From: Cryobacterium sinapicolor
Lineage (GTDB): Bacteria; Actinomycetota; Actinomycetes; Actinomycetales; Microbacteriaceae
Assembly (NCBI RefSeq): GCF_004403465.1
Contig: NZ_SOGQ01000015.1
Coordinates: 1-64,000 of the forward strand
DNA: 64,000 nt
Direction of reading: 5' to 3'
Shown piece by piece: positions 54,602 through 63,390 of this stretch. The translations under genes and the position numbers were made by a program. Each line of letters starts with the position of its first letter. Within the stretch, counting starts at the first letter, position 1. Under the pieces are notes generated by a model that ran no database searches, had not been told where the DNA came from, and worked only from the letters and a program-made list of their open reading frames with translations.

Positions 54602-54697
54602 GCCTCACGCCCGCCCGGGCCCGTGGCACAGGTCCGGGCGGTAAGCTGCAAGCAGGGATTCGACCCAGGCTTGGGCGAGCCGGGGCGAGGGAGAGCC

Positions 54698-55321
54698 ATG
54701 ACGAGCAGGTGGGCGCGTTTCGGTCGCGGCTGGCTGACCGCATCCGTCGCCGTCTTCGTCGCCGCCCTTTCCCACCTGGCTGCGGGCGGCAATGCCCCCG
54801 GCTGGTTGAGCGTGGGTCTGGCCCTCGCGTTTGCGGGGATCGCGTCCGTGCTGCTGGCCGGCAAAAGTCTCTCGCTACCGCGACTGTCCGTCTCCGTCGG
54901 GGTCAGCCAGCTGCTGCTGCACGTTCTGTTCGGTCTCGGCGGGGCCTCCGGCGTGACGATGACGAGCGCGTCCCATCACGGAGCCGTGACCCTCGCCGAC
55001 GGGTCGGCCTCCCCTCTGATGCACTCGGCCGGCGTCATGCCGGGCGGCTGGATGTGGATCGCGCATGCCCTGGCCGCCGTCGTCACCATTGCCGCGCTGC
55101 GCCGCGGGGAGAAGACCTTCTGGGCTCTGCTCGAGGAGACGACGAACCGTCTCATCGCGGTCCTGATCGAACGCCTCGCCCCGGCCACGATCGGCGCGCA
55201 GGCGGCGACGGGTCGCCCTGCCTTCGGCCGGGTCTTCGTTCCGGCCGATCTTGGAGTGCTGCTCTCGAGTGTGCTTCGCCGCGGCCCGCCCCTGACCCCC
55301 CTGACCCCCCTGGCCCTCTGA
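54698..55321 (+). CDS. His/Met-rich membrane protein, unknown
   Basis: A 207-residue protein with about four hydrophobic helices (11-29, 35-55, 63-82, 117-136) and a probable outer loop (83-116) rich in His and Met: His93, His94, His109, Met88, Met108, Met114. His26, His75 and His123 lie in helices. The cytosolic tail is about 70 residues. The pattern and the CopC and PCu(A)C genes that follow suggest copper handling, but I recognise no named family. ATG 54698 has GAGGGAGA upstream. Confidence 0.72.
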   Translation: MTSRWARFGRGWLTASVAVFVAALSHLAAGGNAPGWLSVGLALAFAGIASVLLAGKSLSLPRLSVSVGVSQLLLHVLFGLGGASGVTMTSASHHGAVTLADGSASPLMHSAGVMPGGWMWIAHALAAVVTIAALRRGEKTFWALLEETTNRLIAVLIERLAPATIGAQAATGRPAFGRVFVPADLGVLLSSVLRRGPPLTPLTPLAL

Positions 55322-55517
55322 GGCACAGATCCTGTGCGGCTGTGACCTCGGCGCCGTGACCCCTGTGACTCCCTGACGCCCCGACCGGATGGCTCCGCTC
55401 GCGCCCGGTGAGGCCTTCGGCGTCTGCGCGCCTACCCCGAGACGACCGGCACTGCTGTGCGCGGTTCTCCCGAGAAACCCCCGCTTCACCTCCACCCTCC
55501 ACGAATTGGAGATTTCG

Positions 55518-56117
55518 ATGACTTCTGCCCCACCCCGTCGCCCGGCTGCTGCCGTTTTGCTCACCGTGCTGGTGATAGCCCTGTCCGTTCTCAGCCCGGT
55601 AGCTCCGGCGGCGAACGCGCACGACTCGGTGCTGCTGACCGAGCCGGCCGACGGTGAGCAGGTCGACCCTGCTCCTACCGAGATCGCCATCACCTTCACG
55701 GACGCGATCCTCGAGCTCGGCGCAATCGTCATGGTCGTCGACGATGATCAGAAGAACTGGGCCGAAGGCGACATGCGGCTCGAGGGGTCGCAGGCCACGC
55801 AGCCGGTGGCGGCGGACCTGCCCGACGGCGCCTACGACGTTCGCTGGCGGGTCGTCTCCGCCGACGGGCATCCAGTGTCGGGCGCCTTCGCATTCACCGT
55901 GGGCGACGTGGAGCCCGAGCCGGCGGCAACCGAGACTGCGACCCCGGCGCCGAACCCGTCGAGTGATACCGACGCGGCCACCGCACACTCGGAAGACAAC
56001 GCCGACGCCGCAACGGGACTCCCACTGGTCGTGGTGGGTCTCATCGGCGCCCTGGTCGGGCTCGCCGTCTTGGCCCTGCTCATGGTCTGGCGAGCCCGGC
56101 GCCGCCGCAACCCGTGA
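55518..56117 (+). CDS. CopC domain copper-binding protein
   Basis: A 199-residue protein. The signal peptide (1-34, cut after A-N-A) exposes His35, the N-terminal His of the Cu(II) brace. Asp116 and His118 in A-D-G-H-P-V complete the usual site. A Glu/Pro/Ala/Thr linker and a C-terminal membrane helix (about 173-194) anchor it outside the membrane. No CopD part is fused. GGAG lies before ATG 55518. A 9-bp tandem repeat begins at its stop codon. Confidence 0.9.
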   Translation: MTSAPPRRPAAAVLLTVLVIALSVLSPVAPAANAHDSVLLTEPADGEQVDPAPTEIAITFTDAILELGAIVMVVDDDQKNWAEGDMRLEGSQATQPVAADLPDGAYDVRWRVVSADGHPVSGAFAFTVGDVEPEPAATETATPAPNPSSDTDAATAHSEDNADAATGLPLVVVGLIGALVGLAVLALLMVWRARRRRNP

Positions 56118-56150
56118 AGCACCTGAAGCACATGAGGCACCTGCAGCACC
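56115..56150. repeat. 9-bp tandem repeat at the copC stop codon
   Basis: Four units of TGAAGCACC type start at 56115, 56124, 56133 and 56142. The first unit begins with the stop codon itself, so the frame meets TGA again in the second and third units. Confidence 0.75.
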
Positions 56151-56202
56151 CGCACCGCACTGCTTCCCGAACACTCGACGAACCACAACAGGAGAAACTC
56201 CC

Positions 56203-56745
56203 ATGAAGCTCAACACCGCTCCCACCCGCCTCTCCGTTGCCGCCGCCGCACTGATGCTCGCCCTCTCGGGCTGCGCCGGCGCGACCGAGACGCCCGCCGA
56301 GACGACCGGCAGCGCCACCGCGGCCGACACCCTGACCATGACGGATGCCTGGGTCAAGGCGAACGAGGACGGCATGACCGGCGCCTTCGGTCTGCTCGAG
56401 AACTCCGGCACCGAGGACATCACGGTCGTCTCGGCCGAGACGACCGCGGCCTCGATGATCGAACTGCACGAAACCGTCGCCAACGACGCCGGCGACATGG
56501 TCATGCAGGAGAATCCGGACGGCTTCGTGGTGCCCGCCGACGGCTCGATCGAGCTCGCCCCGGGCGGCAGCCACATCATGCTGATGGGGCTCACCGGCCC
56601 GCTCACGGCCGGCGATGAGGCGACCTTCACCTTGACCCTCGATGACGGGTCGAGCCTCGAGTTTTCAGCACCGGTCAAGGACTACACCGGCGCCAACGAA
56701 ACGTACGAGGGCGACCCCGAGATGGATACGGACACCGACAACTAG
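56203..56745 (+). CDS. PCu(A)C-type copper chaperone lipoprotein
   Basis: A 180-residue lipoprotein. The lipobox L-S-G-C ends at Cys24. The cupredoxin-like PCu(A)C domain (about 43-155) has the Cu(I) ligands His89, Met99 or Met101, His124 and Met126 (H-I-M). Such proteins carry Cu(I) outside the membrane, often to cytochrome oxidase. AGGAGA precedes the ATG. The stop overlaps the peroxidase GTG by one base. It belongs with CopC upstream. Confidence 0.9.
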   Translation: MKLNTAPTRLSVAAAALMLALSGCAGATETPAETTGSATAADTLTMTDAWVKANEDGMTGAFGLLENSGTEDITVVSAETTAASMIELHETVANDAGDMVMQENPDGFVVPADGSIELAPGGSHIMLMGLTGPLTAGDEATFTLTLDDGSSLEFSAPVKDYTGANETYEGDPEMDTDTDN

Positions 56746-58007
56746 TGAGTTCCAACGCACGGAACGATGTAAGCGAACAGCAAGAGTCGGCGGCCAAAAC
56801 CGGCCATCGGCTCAGCCGGCGGCACCTCCTTCTGGGTGGTGCCGCCGCGGGGATCGGCGCCGCCGGTGCCATCGGCGTCGACGTCGTCGTCAAGGGCGGG
56901 ATCGGCGCCTCCGCACCGCAGACGGTGCCGCTCTTCAGCGGCACCGCGGCCGTGCCCTTCTTCGGCGTGCACCAGGCCGGGGTCGACACCGAGCCGCAGT
57001 CCCGGGTCACGTTCGTCGCCCTCAACCTGCTCCCGGAGGTCGATCGGGCCGCACTCCGCCGGATGATGCGCATCCTGACCGACGACGCCGCCCGGCTCAC
57101 CCAGGGCGAGGCGGCCCTGGCCGACTCCGAACCCGAACTGGCCGTCGTGCCGGCACGGCTGACGGTCACCTTCGGCTTCGGGCCCGGCCTCGTCGCCGTC
57201 GCCGGGGGAGAGGCTCCCGGCTGGCTGCGGCCCCTGCCCGCGTTCACGATCGACCGGCTCCAACCGGAATGGAACGACGGGGACCTGCTGCTGCAGATCG
57301 CCTCCGACGACCCGCTGACCGTTGCCCACGCCACCCGGATGCTGCTGAAGGACCTGCGCTCCTTCGCGACGGTGCGCTGGGTTCAGTCCGGTTTCCGCCG
57401 GGCGGCCGGTTCCGAGAAGCCCGGCACCACCATGCGCAACCTGTTCGGCCAGGTGGACGGCACCGCGAACCCCGACGTCGGCACGACCGACTTCGATGGC
57501 CTGGTCTGGAGCCAGGCCGACAACCCCGGCTGGCTGGTGGGAGGAACCGGCTTCGTCCTGCGCCGGATCAGCATGAACCTGGACAAGTGGGACGGGCTCG
57601 ACCGCTCGGGCCGCGAGTCCGCGATCGGGCGCACGCTGGCCAATGGGGCGCCGTTGACGGGCACGCAGGAGCAGGACGTGCCCGACTTCACCGCGACGAC
57701 CCCGCTCGGGTTCCCGGTCATCCCCGAGTTCTCCCACCTGCGCCGCGCCCGTTCCGAGAACACGGCCCAGCGCATCCATCGCCGCGGCTACAACTACGAC
57801 GACGCACCCACCGGTGCCGCGGTCTCCAACTCCGGCCTGCTGTTCGCCTGTTTCCAGGCGGATGTCGACGCACAGTTCGTCCCCATCCAGACGCGCCTCG
57901 ACACCCTCGACCTGCTCAACGAGTGGACCACCCCGATCGGTTCCGCGGTGTTCGCGATTCCGCCGGGATGCACGAAGAACGGCTACATCGGGGACACCCT
58001 GTTCTGA
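56745..58007 (+). CDS. efeB: Tat-exported DyP-type haem peroxidase (EfeB-like)
   Basis: A 420-residue peroxidase. The Tat signal contains S-R-R-H-L-L-L-G-G and a hydrophobic stretch to about residue 48. The DyP core holds the G-Q-V-D-G motif (distal Asp), a likely distal Arg in R-R-I-S-M-N-L-D-K-W and the proximal His in E-F-S-H-L-R-R. EfeB proteins usually work with EfeU/EfeO in iron uptake; neither is present, and here the gene is joined to PCu(A)C (one-base overlap), so an oxidative or copper-linked role is equally likely. Confidence 0.88.
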   Translation: MSSNARNDVSEQQESAAKTGHRLSRRHLLLGGAAAGIGAAGAIGVDVVVKGGIGASAPQTVPLFSGTAAVPFFGVHQAGVDTEPQSRVTFVALNLLPEVDRAALRRMMRILTDDAARLTQGEAALADSEPELAVVPARLTVTFGFGPGLVAVAGGEAPGWLRPLPAFTIDRLQPEWNDGDLLLQIASDDPLTVAHATRMLLKDLRSFATVRWVQSGFRRAAGSEKPGTTMRNLFGQVDGTANPDVGTTDFDGLVWSQADNPGWLVGGTGFVLRRISMNLDKWDGLDRSGRESAIGRTLANGAPLTGTQEQDVPDFTATTPLGFPVIPEFSHLRRARSENTAQRIHRRGYNYDDAPTGAAVSNSGLLFACFQADVDAQFVPIQTRLDTLDLLNEWTTPIGSAVFAIPPGCTKNGYIGDTLF

Positions 58008-58096
58008 CCTTCCTGCGCGACCCTGGGCCCGGCGGAGGCCCAGGGCCGCCCGCGTAGACTGGATCCGACTCAACCCGCAATGAAAGAGGTCGCCGC

Positions 58097-58696
58097 GTGG
58101 CGAACGCCCAGGCTCCACAGTCCACCACAGGCCGGTACTGGCTGGTGCCGGTGCTGCGCGCCGCCCTTGCCCTGATCCCGGCGGCCGCGATCACGTTCAA
58201 CGCCGATCATTCCGCGGAGTTCGGCCTGTTCATGTTCGGGGGGTTCGCGCTGGTCAGCGGCCTCACCGTGGGTCTGCTCAGCCGGCGTGCGCTCGCCGAC
58301 CCGCGGGAGCGGTCCCTCTTTCTGGTGCAGGGCGCCGTGGGTGTCGCCGCCGGACTCCTCGCGCTGGTCTTCCACGCGGGCGGGCTCGGGTTCTTCCTCT
58401 TCCTGGTGTCCGTTTGGGCGGCGGTGACCGGTTTCCTCGAGCTGTACAGCGGCATCCGTGCGCGTCGGCGCGACCCGGCCGATCGTGACTGGTTGCTGGT
58501 CGGCGCCGTCACCGCCCTGCTGGCCGTGATCTTCCTGCTGCTGCCGCCCAACGCCGTGGTGTCGGTCGGCCTGTTCGGCGCCTACCTCGTGCTGCTCGGC
58601 GTCTACCTGGCCATCGCCGGGTTCTCCCTCAAGTGGGCCGGCACGGATGCCGCCCGCACCCGCACGGCCTCACCCAACGATTCGGACACCCTGTGA
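58097..58696 (+). CDS. HdeD/DUF308-like membrane protein
   Basis: A 199-residue protein with six hydrophobic helices in paired hairpins (17-35, 44-62, 75-92, 95-115, 133-150, 154-175) and short charged loops, as in DUF308/HdeD-like proteins. The function is unknown; related proteins are named for acid resistance in enterobacteria. The start is GTG 58097 after AAAGAGG. The TGA overlaps the next gene by four bases. Confidence 0.65.
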   Translation: MANAQAPQSTTGRYWLVPVLRAALALIPAAAITFNADHSAEFGLFMFGGFALVSGLTVGLLSRRALADPRERSLFLVQGAVGVAAGLLALVFHAGGLGFFLFLVSVWAAVTGFLELYSGIRARRRDPADRDWLLVGAVTALLAVIFLLLPPNAVVSVGLFGAYLVLLGVYLAIAGFSLKWAGTDAARTRTASPNDSDTL

Positions 58697-58947
58697 CCCA
58701 GAACACCCCGCGCAAGCCCAGCCGTTCCGAGAAGCTCAAGCCGATCGAGCTGGTCGGATTCTCCGCCGTGATGGCCGTTTTCCTCGGCCTCACGGTTCTG
58801 ATGAGCACCCGGGACGTGGTGCTGGCGCTGATCGGCTTCGGCGGCACGTTCATTCTCGTGCTCGTGGTGATCGCGATGCTCGTGCTCGGCATGAAGCCGA
58901 ACCCGGCTGAGCGGTCCGACCTCGACGAGCAGAACCGCGGCCTCTGA
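58693..58947 (+). CDS. Small two-helix membrane protein
   Basis: An 84-residue protein with a basic N-terminus (T-P-R-K-P-S-R-S-E-K-L-K), two helices (about 22-40 and 45-66) and a charged tail (E-R-S-D-L-D-E-Q-N-R). The start is GTG 58693, inside the upstream stop (GTGA), so it is coupled to the DUF308-like gene. No function can be given. Confidence 0.7.
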   Translation: MTQNTPRKPSRSEKLKPIELVGFSAVMAVFLGLTVLMSTRDVVLALIGFGGTFILVLVVIAMLVLGMKPNPAERSDLDEQNRGL

Positions 58948-58969
58948 TCGGAACCGGCCCGCGCAGCCG

Positions 58970-60352
58970 TTACGTCAGGTAGTCGAGCAGCGGGTCCGCG
59001 AGGCCGACGTAGCTGCCCGGGGTCAGCTCGAGCAGCCGCGCCTTGGCGGCGTCGCCGATCTCCAGCCCCGTGACGAAGGCCACCAGGTCGTCCCGGTTGA
59101 TGCGCTTGCCGCGGGTGAGTTCCTTGAGCAGGGCGTAGGGGTCCTCGATCGTGGAGCGCCCCGCCGACACCTCGGCGCGGATCACGGTCTGGATCGCCTC
59201 GCCGAGGATCTCCCAGTTCGCGTCGAGGTCTCGGGCGAGCATGGCGCGGTCGATGTCGATCTCGCCGAGGCCCCGCACGATGTTGTCGAGGGCGAGCAGG
59301 GAGTGCCCGAAGCCGACGCCGATGTTGCGCTGCGTGGTGGAGTCGGTCAGGTCGCGTTGCAGCCGCGACGTCACCAGTGTCGCCGCGAGCGAGTCGAGGA
59401 TCGCGCTGGACAGCTCGAGGTTGGCCTCCGCGTTCTCGAACCGGATGGGATTGATTTTGTGCGGCATGGTCGATGAGCCCGTGGCCCCGACCTGCGGGAT
59501 CTGGCGGAAGTAGCCGAGCGAGATGTAGGTCCAGACATCCGTCGCCAAGTTGTGCAGTACCCGGTTCGCGTGGGAGACCCGCGAGTAGAGTTCGGCCTGC
59601 CAGTCGTGGGATTCGATCTGCGTGGTCAGCGGGTTCCAGGTGAGCCCGAGGCCCTCGACGAAACCGCGGGACACAGCCGGCCAGTCGACGGCGGGATCGG
59701 CCACGACGTGGGCGGCGAAGGTGCCGGTGGCGCCGCTGAACTTGCCCAGGTACTCGCTGCCCTCGACCTGCGAGGCCAGGCGCTCGAGCCGGTAGACGAA
59801 CACTGCGAGCTCCTTGCCCACCGTGGTGGGCGTCGCCGGCTGGCCGTGCGTGCGGGCCAGCATCGAATCGGCGCGGTACTCGAACGCGCGTAGGCGCAGG
59901 GCGCCGATGACGGCACGGAACTTGGGCAGCCAGACCTCGCGCACGGCGTCGCTGACGGTCAGCGCGTAGGACAGGTTATTGATGTCCTCGCTGGTGGCGG
60001 CGAAGTGGGTGAGCTCGCTGATGTGGTCGAGGCCCAGGGTGGTGAGACGGCGGCGAACGAGGTACTCGACGGCCTTCACATCGTGCCGGGTGGTGGCCTC
60101 CAATACGGCCAGCTCGTCGATCTCCGCCTGGCCGAAGTCGGTGACCAGAGCCCGCAGGGCCAGCTTCTGCTCGGCGTTCAGCGGCACGGAGCCGAACAGG
60201 CTGCGGTCGGTGAGGGTAATCAGCCACTCCACCTCGACCTGCACGCGGGCCCGGTTGAGACCGGCCTCGGACAGGTACTCGCCCAATTCGGTGACGGCGG
60301 CGCGGTAGCGGCCATCGAGTGGGCTGAGGACCTGGGGCGGTAACGGACTCAT
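58970..60352 (-). CDS. purB: Adenylosuccinate lyase
   Basis: A 460-residue fumarase-superfamily enzyme acting twice in purine synthesis (SAICAR to AICAR, adenylosuccinate to AMP). The signature loop is G-S-S-T-M-P-H-K-I-N-P; T-S-E-D-I-N-N and R-T-H-G-Q-P-A-T-P-T-T are also present. The ATG overlaps the phosphatase TGA by four bases, so both are on one mRNA. Confidence 0.95.
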   Translation of the reverse strand: MSPLPPQVLSPLDGRYRAAVTELGEYLSEAGLNRARVQVEVEWLITLTDRSLFGSVPLNAEQKLALRALVTDFGQAEIDELAVLEATTRHDVKAVEYLVRRRLTTLGLDHISELTHFAATSEDINNLSYALTVSDAVREVWLPKFRAVIGALRLRAFEYRADSMLARTHGQPATPTTVGKELAVFVYRLERLASQVEGSEYLGKFSGATGTFAAHVVADPAVDWPAVSRGFVEGLGLTWNPLTTQIESHDWQAELYSRVSHANRVLHNLATDVWTYISLGYFRQIPQVGATGSSTMPHKINPIRFENAEANLELSSAILDSLAATLVTSRLQRDLTDSTTQRNIGVGFGHSLLALDNIVRGLGEIDIDRAMLARDLDANWEILGEAIQTVIRAEVSAGRSTIEDPYALLKELTRGKRINRDDLVAFVTGLEIGDAAKARLLELTPGSYVGLADPLLDYLT

Positions 60353-60876
60353 CGGACTCCCTGTCGGATTGCGGGTGCAAGCTGCGCGAAGAGCGCTTCA
60401 TTTGCGCTCTCAATCATGCCAAGAACCGTGTCGAAAAAAGCATCGTCGGAATAGTACGGGTCCGGAACGTCGAGCAGGGGCGCCTGGGCCGCATCGAAAC
60501 TGAGCAGCAGGCGCACCTTGTTGCGGTCTCGCTCGGTTGTGGCCCAGTTGCGCAGAATTCGTTCCTGCGCACGGTCGAGCACCACAACCAGGTCGAGGTC
60601 GGCGAACCACTCGGGGTCGAACTGGCGGGCCCGGTGGTGGCGGCCGTCGTAGCCGCGGGCGGCCAGGGCGGCGATCGTGCGCCGGTCTGCCTGCTCGCCG
60701 ACGTGCCAGTCCCCGGTGCCGGCCGAGCTGGTCGTGATCAACCGGCCCAGGCCGGAGCGGGTGATCAGGTCGCGCAGCGTCACCTCCGCCATCGGCGAGC
60801 GGCAGATGTTGCCGGTGCAGACGAACACGATGCGGAAGGGTGTGGACTCATCGGGCGTGGTCGACACAATGTCCAT
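60349..60876 (-). CDS. Low-molecular-weight protein-tyrosine phosphatase
   Basis: A 175-residue enzyme with the P-loop C-T-G-N-I-C-R-S (C-x5-R) near residue 20 and the general acid Asp in D-P-Y-Y-S-D. ATG 60876 was chosen; a GTG nine codons upstream (V-Q-H-N-G-V-M) is an alternative. It dephosphorylates protein tyrosine or similar esters; the target is unknown. It is joined to purB by a four-base overlap. Confidence 0.9.
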   Translation of the reverse strand: MDIVSTTPDESTPFRIVFVCTGNICRSPMAEVTLRDLITRSGLGRLITTSSAGTGDWHVGEQADRRTIAALAARGYDGRHHRARQFDPEWFADLDLVVVLDRAQERILRNWATTERDRNKVRLLLSFDAAQAPLLDVPDPYYSDDAFFDTVLGMIESANEALFAQLAPAIRQGVR

Positions 60877-61017
60877 GACCCCATTGTGTTGCACCGGGAC
60901 TCCTCCACAGCCGCCGCCGGGCGGCATGTTCCGTGAACTCTCGGATTCGGCACCACCGGTATGGCCGGGGGTGGCACGCTCACTGGCAGCGAATCGGCGG
61001 CGCGCAGGAGGGCAGAC

Positions 61018-61371
61018 ATGGAGATTCCGGGCACGATTCTGACCGACTACGCGCTGTCGGCACGCCTAGACGGACTCCGGCAGCAACGGATGCTGCTGCG
61101 CCGGCTCCGCGACGACGTCGACATCGCCGCCGGCGGGCTCTCGGCCGGCGACCTGACCGGCTCGTGGCGCTCCGAGTCCCAACGGGGCTACGACCGCCGA
61201 CGCAGCGACCTGGCCGGCGAGCTGCGACGGGCCGCCGGCCTCCTCGACACCGCCCTCACCGAGGTGGTGGCCGCGATCGATCAGGTCGGGGCGGCCCTGG
61301 CCGAGGCCGATGCCTGGGGTCCGGTCCCGGCTCTGGCACCCGGCGATGCTCCGGCCTCGGTGTCCCGATGA
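61018..61371 (+). CDS. Small helical-hairpin protein, WXG100-like
   Basis: A 117-residue protein. Two long helices (about 12-34 and 56-97) flank a turn with L-T-G-S-W-R-S-E (46-53). This resembles WXG100-type secretion partners, although the exact W-x-G motif is missing (Trp50 follows G-S). AGGAGG lies seven bases before ATG 61018. The end overlaps the hydrolase gene by four bases (ATGA). I recognise no named family; a type VII secretion link is only inferred from shape and context. Confidence 0.6.
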   Translation: MEIPGTILTDYALSARLDGLRQQRMLLRRLRDDVDIAAGGLSAGDLTGSWRSESQRGYDRRRSDLAGELRRAAGLLDTALTEVVAAIDQVGAALAEADAWGPVPALAPGDAPASVSR

Positions 61372-62870
61372 CCGGTGAACCGCCCGGCGGCCCGGGCGAC
61401 GCCCTGATCGTGTCCGGCGGTGGGAGCACGCTCGTCGCGACCGATACGCTGCTGGCCGAGGCGGCGCGGCTGCGGTTGCTCCAGGGCGACGCCGAGGACT
61501 GGCTGGTGCGGCTGGCGCGCATCCAATCACTGGATTCCCACCCTTCCGGCGGCCCGGTGACGGGCGGGCCCGGCGCCGGGATCAGCGTGTTCGCGGCCCG
61601 GTCCGCCCTGGTCGGCGTCGCGGAACGCAGCCAGACCCTCGCCGACGCGCTCATCGAGGCGGCGGAGGGCTACGGCCGGGCCGAGCGGCTCAGGGACTGG
61701 GCAGCGGGCCTGTCCGGAGCATGGCTGGGCTCCACCCTCGGGCTGCTGGCCCCGCTCCTGGCCCTGGCGGCCATGCCCAGCCTCACGGCCGCGGCGGTGG
61801 GGCTCCTGCTTCGCGGGCTGGTCACCGGTCGGCACCCGGGCGACGCGACTGCCGAGGTCGGCGCCTGGTTCCGGGCGCATGCGCGGGCCCTGACCAACCC
61901 GGTCTTGGTCGCACTGGTGCGGGTGATCGTCTCGTCGGCCGACGACGCGGCCGCCGGCCGGGCCGGCGTGCCGTTCCCGGTGTCAGTGGCCCTCGGCGAC
62001 GAGGGCCTCGGCCTGCTCGGGGTGACGACGACCACCGCGGGCCTGGTCGGGCTCGCCCGGCCCCTTGGCCTGCTGCGCGAGACCCCCGTGTCGGTGGAGC
62101 GACTCGACGGCCCGGCGCGCGCCCTCGGCCCGCCGCACGCGGGCGCCGCGCCGTCCGGCAGCGGCCACCGGAGCCGGCCCGTGGCGCCGCCGAGCGGTTT
62201 CGGGGACCTGGCCGCCCGAATCCCCTCCGTGTCGGAAGGCGCTCCGCAGGTGCGCATCGAACGTTACGGCGGCCCCGATGACGCCTCCTGGGTGGTCTAC
62301 ATCGGCGGCACCGCGGCATGGAGCCCGGTTCCCGGCGAACAACCGTGGGACCTCACCTCCAACCTCGCCGCCGTCGCCGATCAAGGCTCCGGCTCCTACC
62401 GGGCGGTTGTGCAGGCCATGCGGGAGGCCGGAGTGGCGCCGGGCGATCCGGTGGTGCCGGTGGGTCACTCGCAGGGCGGACTGGTCGCGGCGCAGCTGGC
62501 GGCCTCCGGGGACTTCAACACCGTCGCGGTGGCGACCTTCGGTGGCCCCACCGCCCAGGTGACCCTGCCCGCCGACGCACCGGCCGTCACGGTCGAGCAC
62601 ACCGACGACCTGATCCCGGCACTGGGAGGCACGGTCACCGGCGACGACGAGCGTCTGGTGGTGCGGCGCGAGGTGTTCGCGGAGGTGGAGGTGCCGCTGG
62701 ACCGGCCACTGCCGGCCCACGCCCTCACGGTCTATCGGGAGACCGGGCTGCTCATGGACGGCTCCGAGGAGCCGCGGCTGCGGGAGTTCCGGGCGACGCT
62801 GGGGGAGATCCTCGGCACGCAAGCCGGTGAGTCCTCAAGGTGGCGGGGCATCCGTCTGGCCGACGGCTGA
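61368..62870 (+). CDS. Large alpha/beta-hydrolase protein with helical N-domain
   Basis: A 500-residue protein. The N-terminal half (to about 240) is Ala/Leu-rich and helical, with a strongly hydrophobic stretch (119-150) and a second one (about 176-190). The C-terminal half is an alpha/beta hydrolase with the nucleophile elbow G-H-S-Q-G-G (Ser368), an acid candidate in E-H-T-D-D-L-I-P and a His in P-A-H-A-L-T-V-Y. It is translationally coupled to the WXG-like protein. It may be an exported lipase-like enzyme or effector. No Sec signal is seen. Confidence 0.7.
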   Translation: MTGEPPGGPGDALIVSGGGSTLVATDTLLAEAARLRLLQGDAEDWLVRLARIQSLDSHPSGGPVTGGPGAGISVFAARSALVGVAERSQTLADALIEAAEGYGRAERLRDWAAGLSGAWLGSTLGLLAPLLALAAMPSLTAAAVGLLLRGLVTGRHPGDATAEVGAWFRAHARALTNPVLVALVRVIVSSADDAAAGRAGVPFPVSVALGDEGLGLLGVTTTTAGLVGLARPLGLLRETPVSVERLDGPARALGPPHAGAAPSGSGHRSRPVAPPSGFGDLAARIPSVSEGAPQVRIERYGGPDDASWVVYIGGTAAWSPVPGEQPWDLTSNLAAVADQGSGSYRAVVQAMREAGVAPGDPVVPVGHSQGGLVAAQLAASGDFNTVAVATFGGPTAQVTLPADAPAVTVEHTDDLIPALGGTVTGDDERLVVRREVFAEVEVPLDRPLPAHALTVYRETGLLMDGSEEPRLREFRATLGEILGTQAGESSRWRGIRLADG

Positions 62871-62898
62871 CCGTGGCCGGCCGAACGTCGGGGCGGCG

Positions 62899-63291
62899 CT
62901 AGGAGCGGGGATTGACCGGTCGGATCAGAACGCCGAGAATCCAGCTGATGATGCCCAGCACGAGTGCGCCGAGCACACCCCACCAGAAGTCGTCGACCAC
63001 GAGCCCGAAGCCGACCAGGCCCGAGAACCAGGCCACGATCATCAGTAGGAAACCGTTCACTATCAAGGAGATCAGGCCCAGCGTGAGGATGTAGACCGGG
63101 AACGCGACAACCCGCACGAACCCGCCCACCACGCTGTTGACGAAGCCGAAGACCAGGGCGACCAGAAGGTAGGTGACGAGCGTGGGGATCGTGCCCTCGG
63201 AGTAGGGATCCACGCGCACACCGCTGACGAGCAGGGTCGTGAGCCACAGGGCGAAGGAGTTGAGGATCAGCTTGATCAGAAATCTGGCCAT
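62899..63291 (-). CDS. PF04020 (phage-holin-4-like/YvlD) membrane protein
   Basis: A 130-residue protein with four helices (about 5-25, 36-56, 60-88, 100-122), beginning M-A-R-F-L-I-K-L-I-L-N-S-F-A-L-W, typical of YvlD-type proteins. Despite the holin name these are ordinary chromosomal envelope proteins, often stress-linked. No phage genes are nearby. Confidence 0.85.
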   Translation of the reverse strand: MARFLIKLILNSFALWLTTLLVSGVRVDPYSEGTIPTLVTYLLVALVFGFVNSVVGGFVRVVAFPVYILTLGLISLIVNGFLLMIVAWFSGLVGFGLVVDDFWWGVLGALVLGIISWILGVLIRPVNPRS

Positions 63292-63390
63292 GCCTCCACT
63301 ATGGCATCGGCGGTGTCCGCCCGCACGGTAGAGCCAGCCCAGCGCGCAGCCATGCGGCCACGTGAATATGCCGCGGCGTAGAATCGCCGA

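Noticed and set aside
53248-55359. A 703-codon plus-strand open frame over pntB and the next gene
   Set aside because: The protein is Arg/Pro/Gly-rich without domains, while the other frame encodes a complete PntB.
62899-63291. Possible prophage trace because of the holin-like family name
   Set aside because: PF04020/YvlD proteins are normal chromosomal membrane proteins, and no phage gene lies near.
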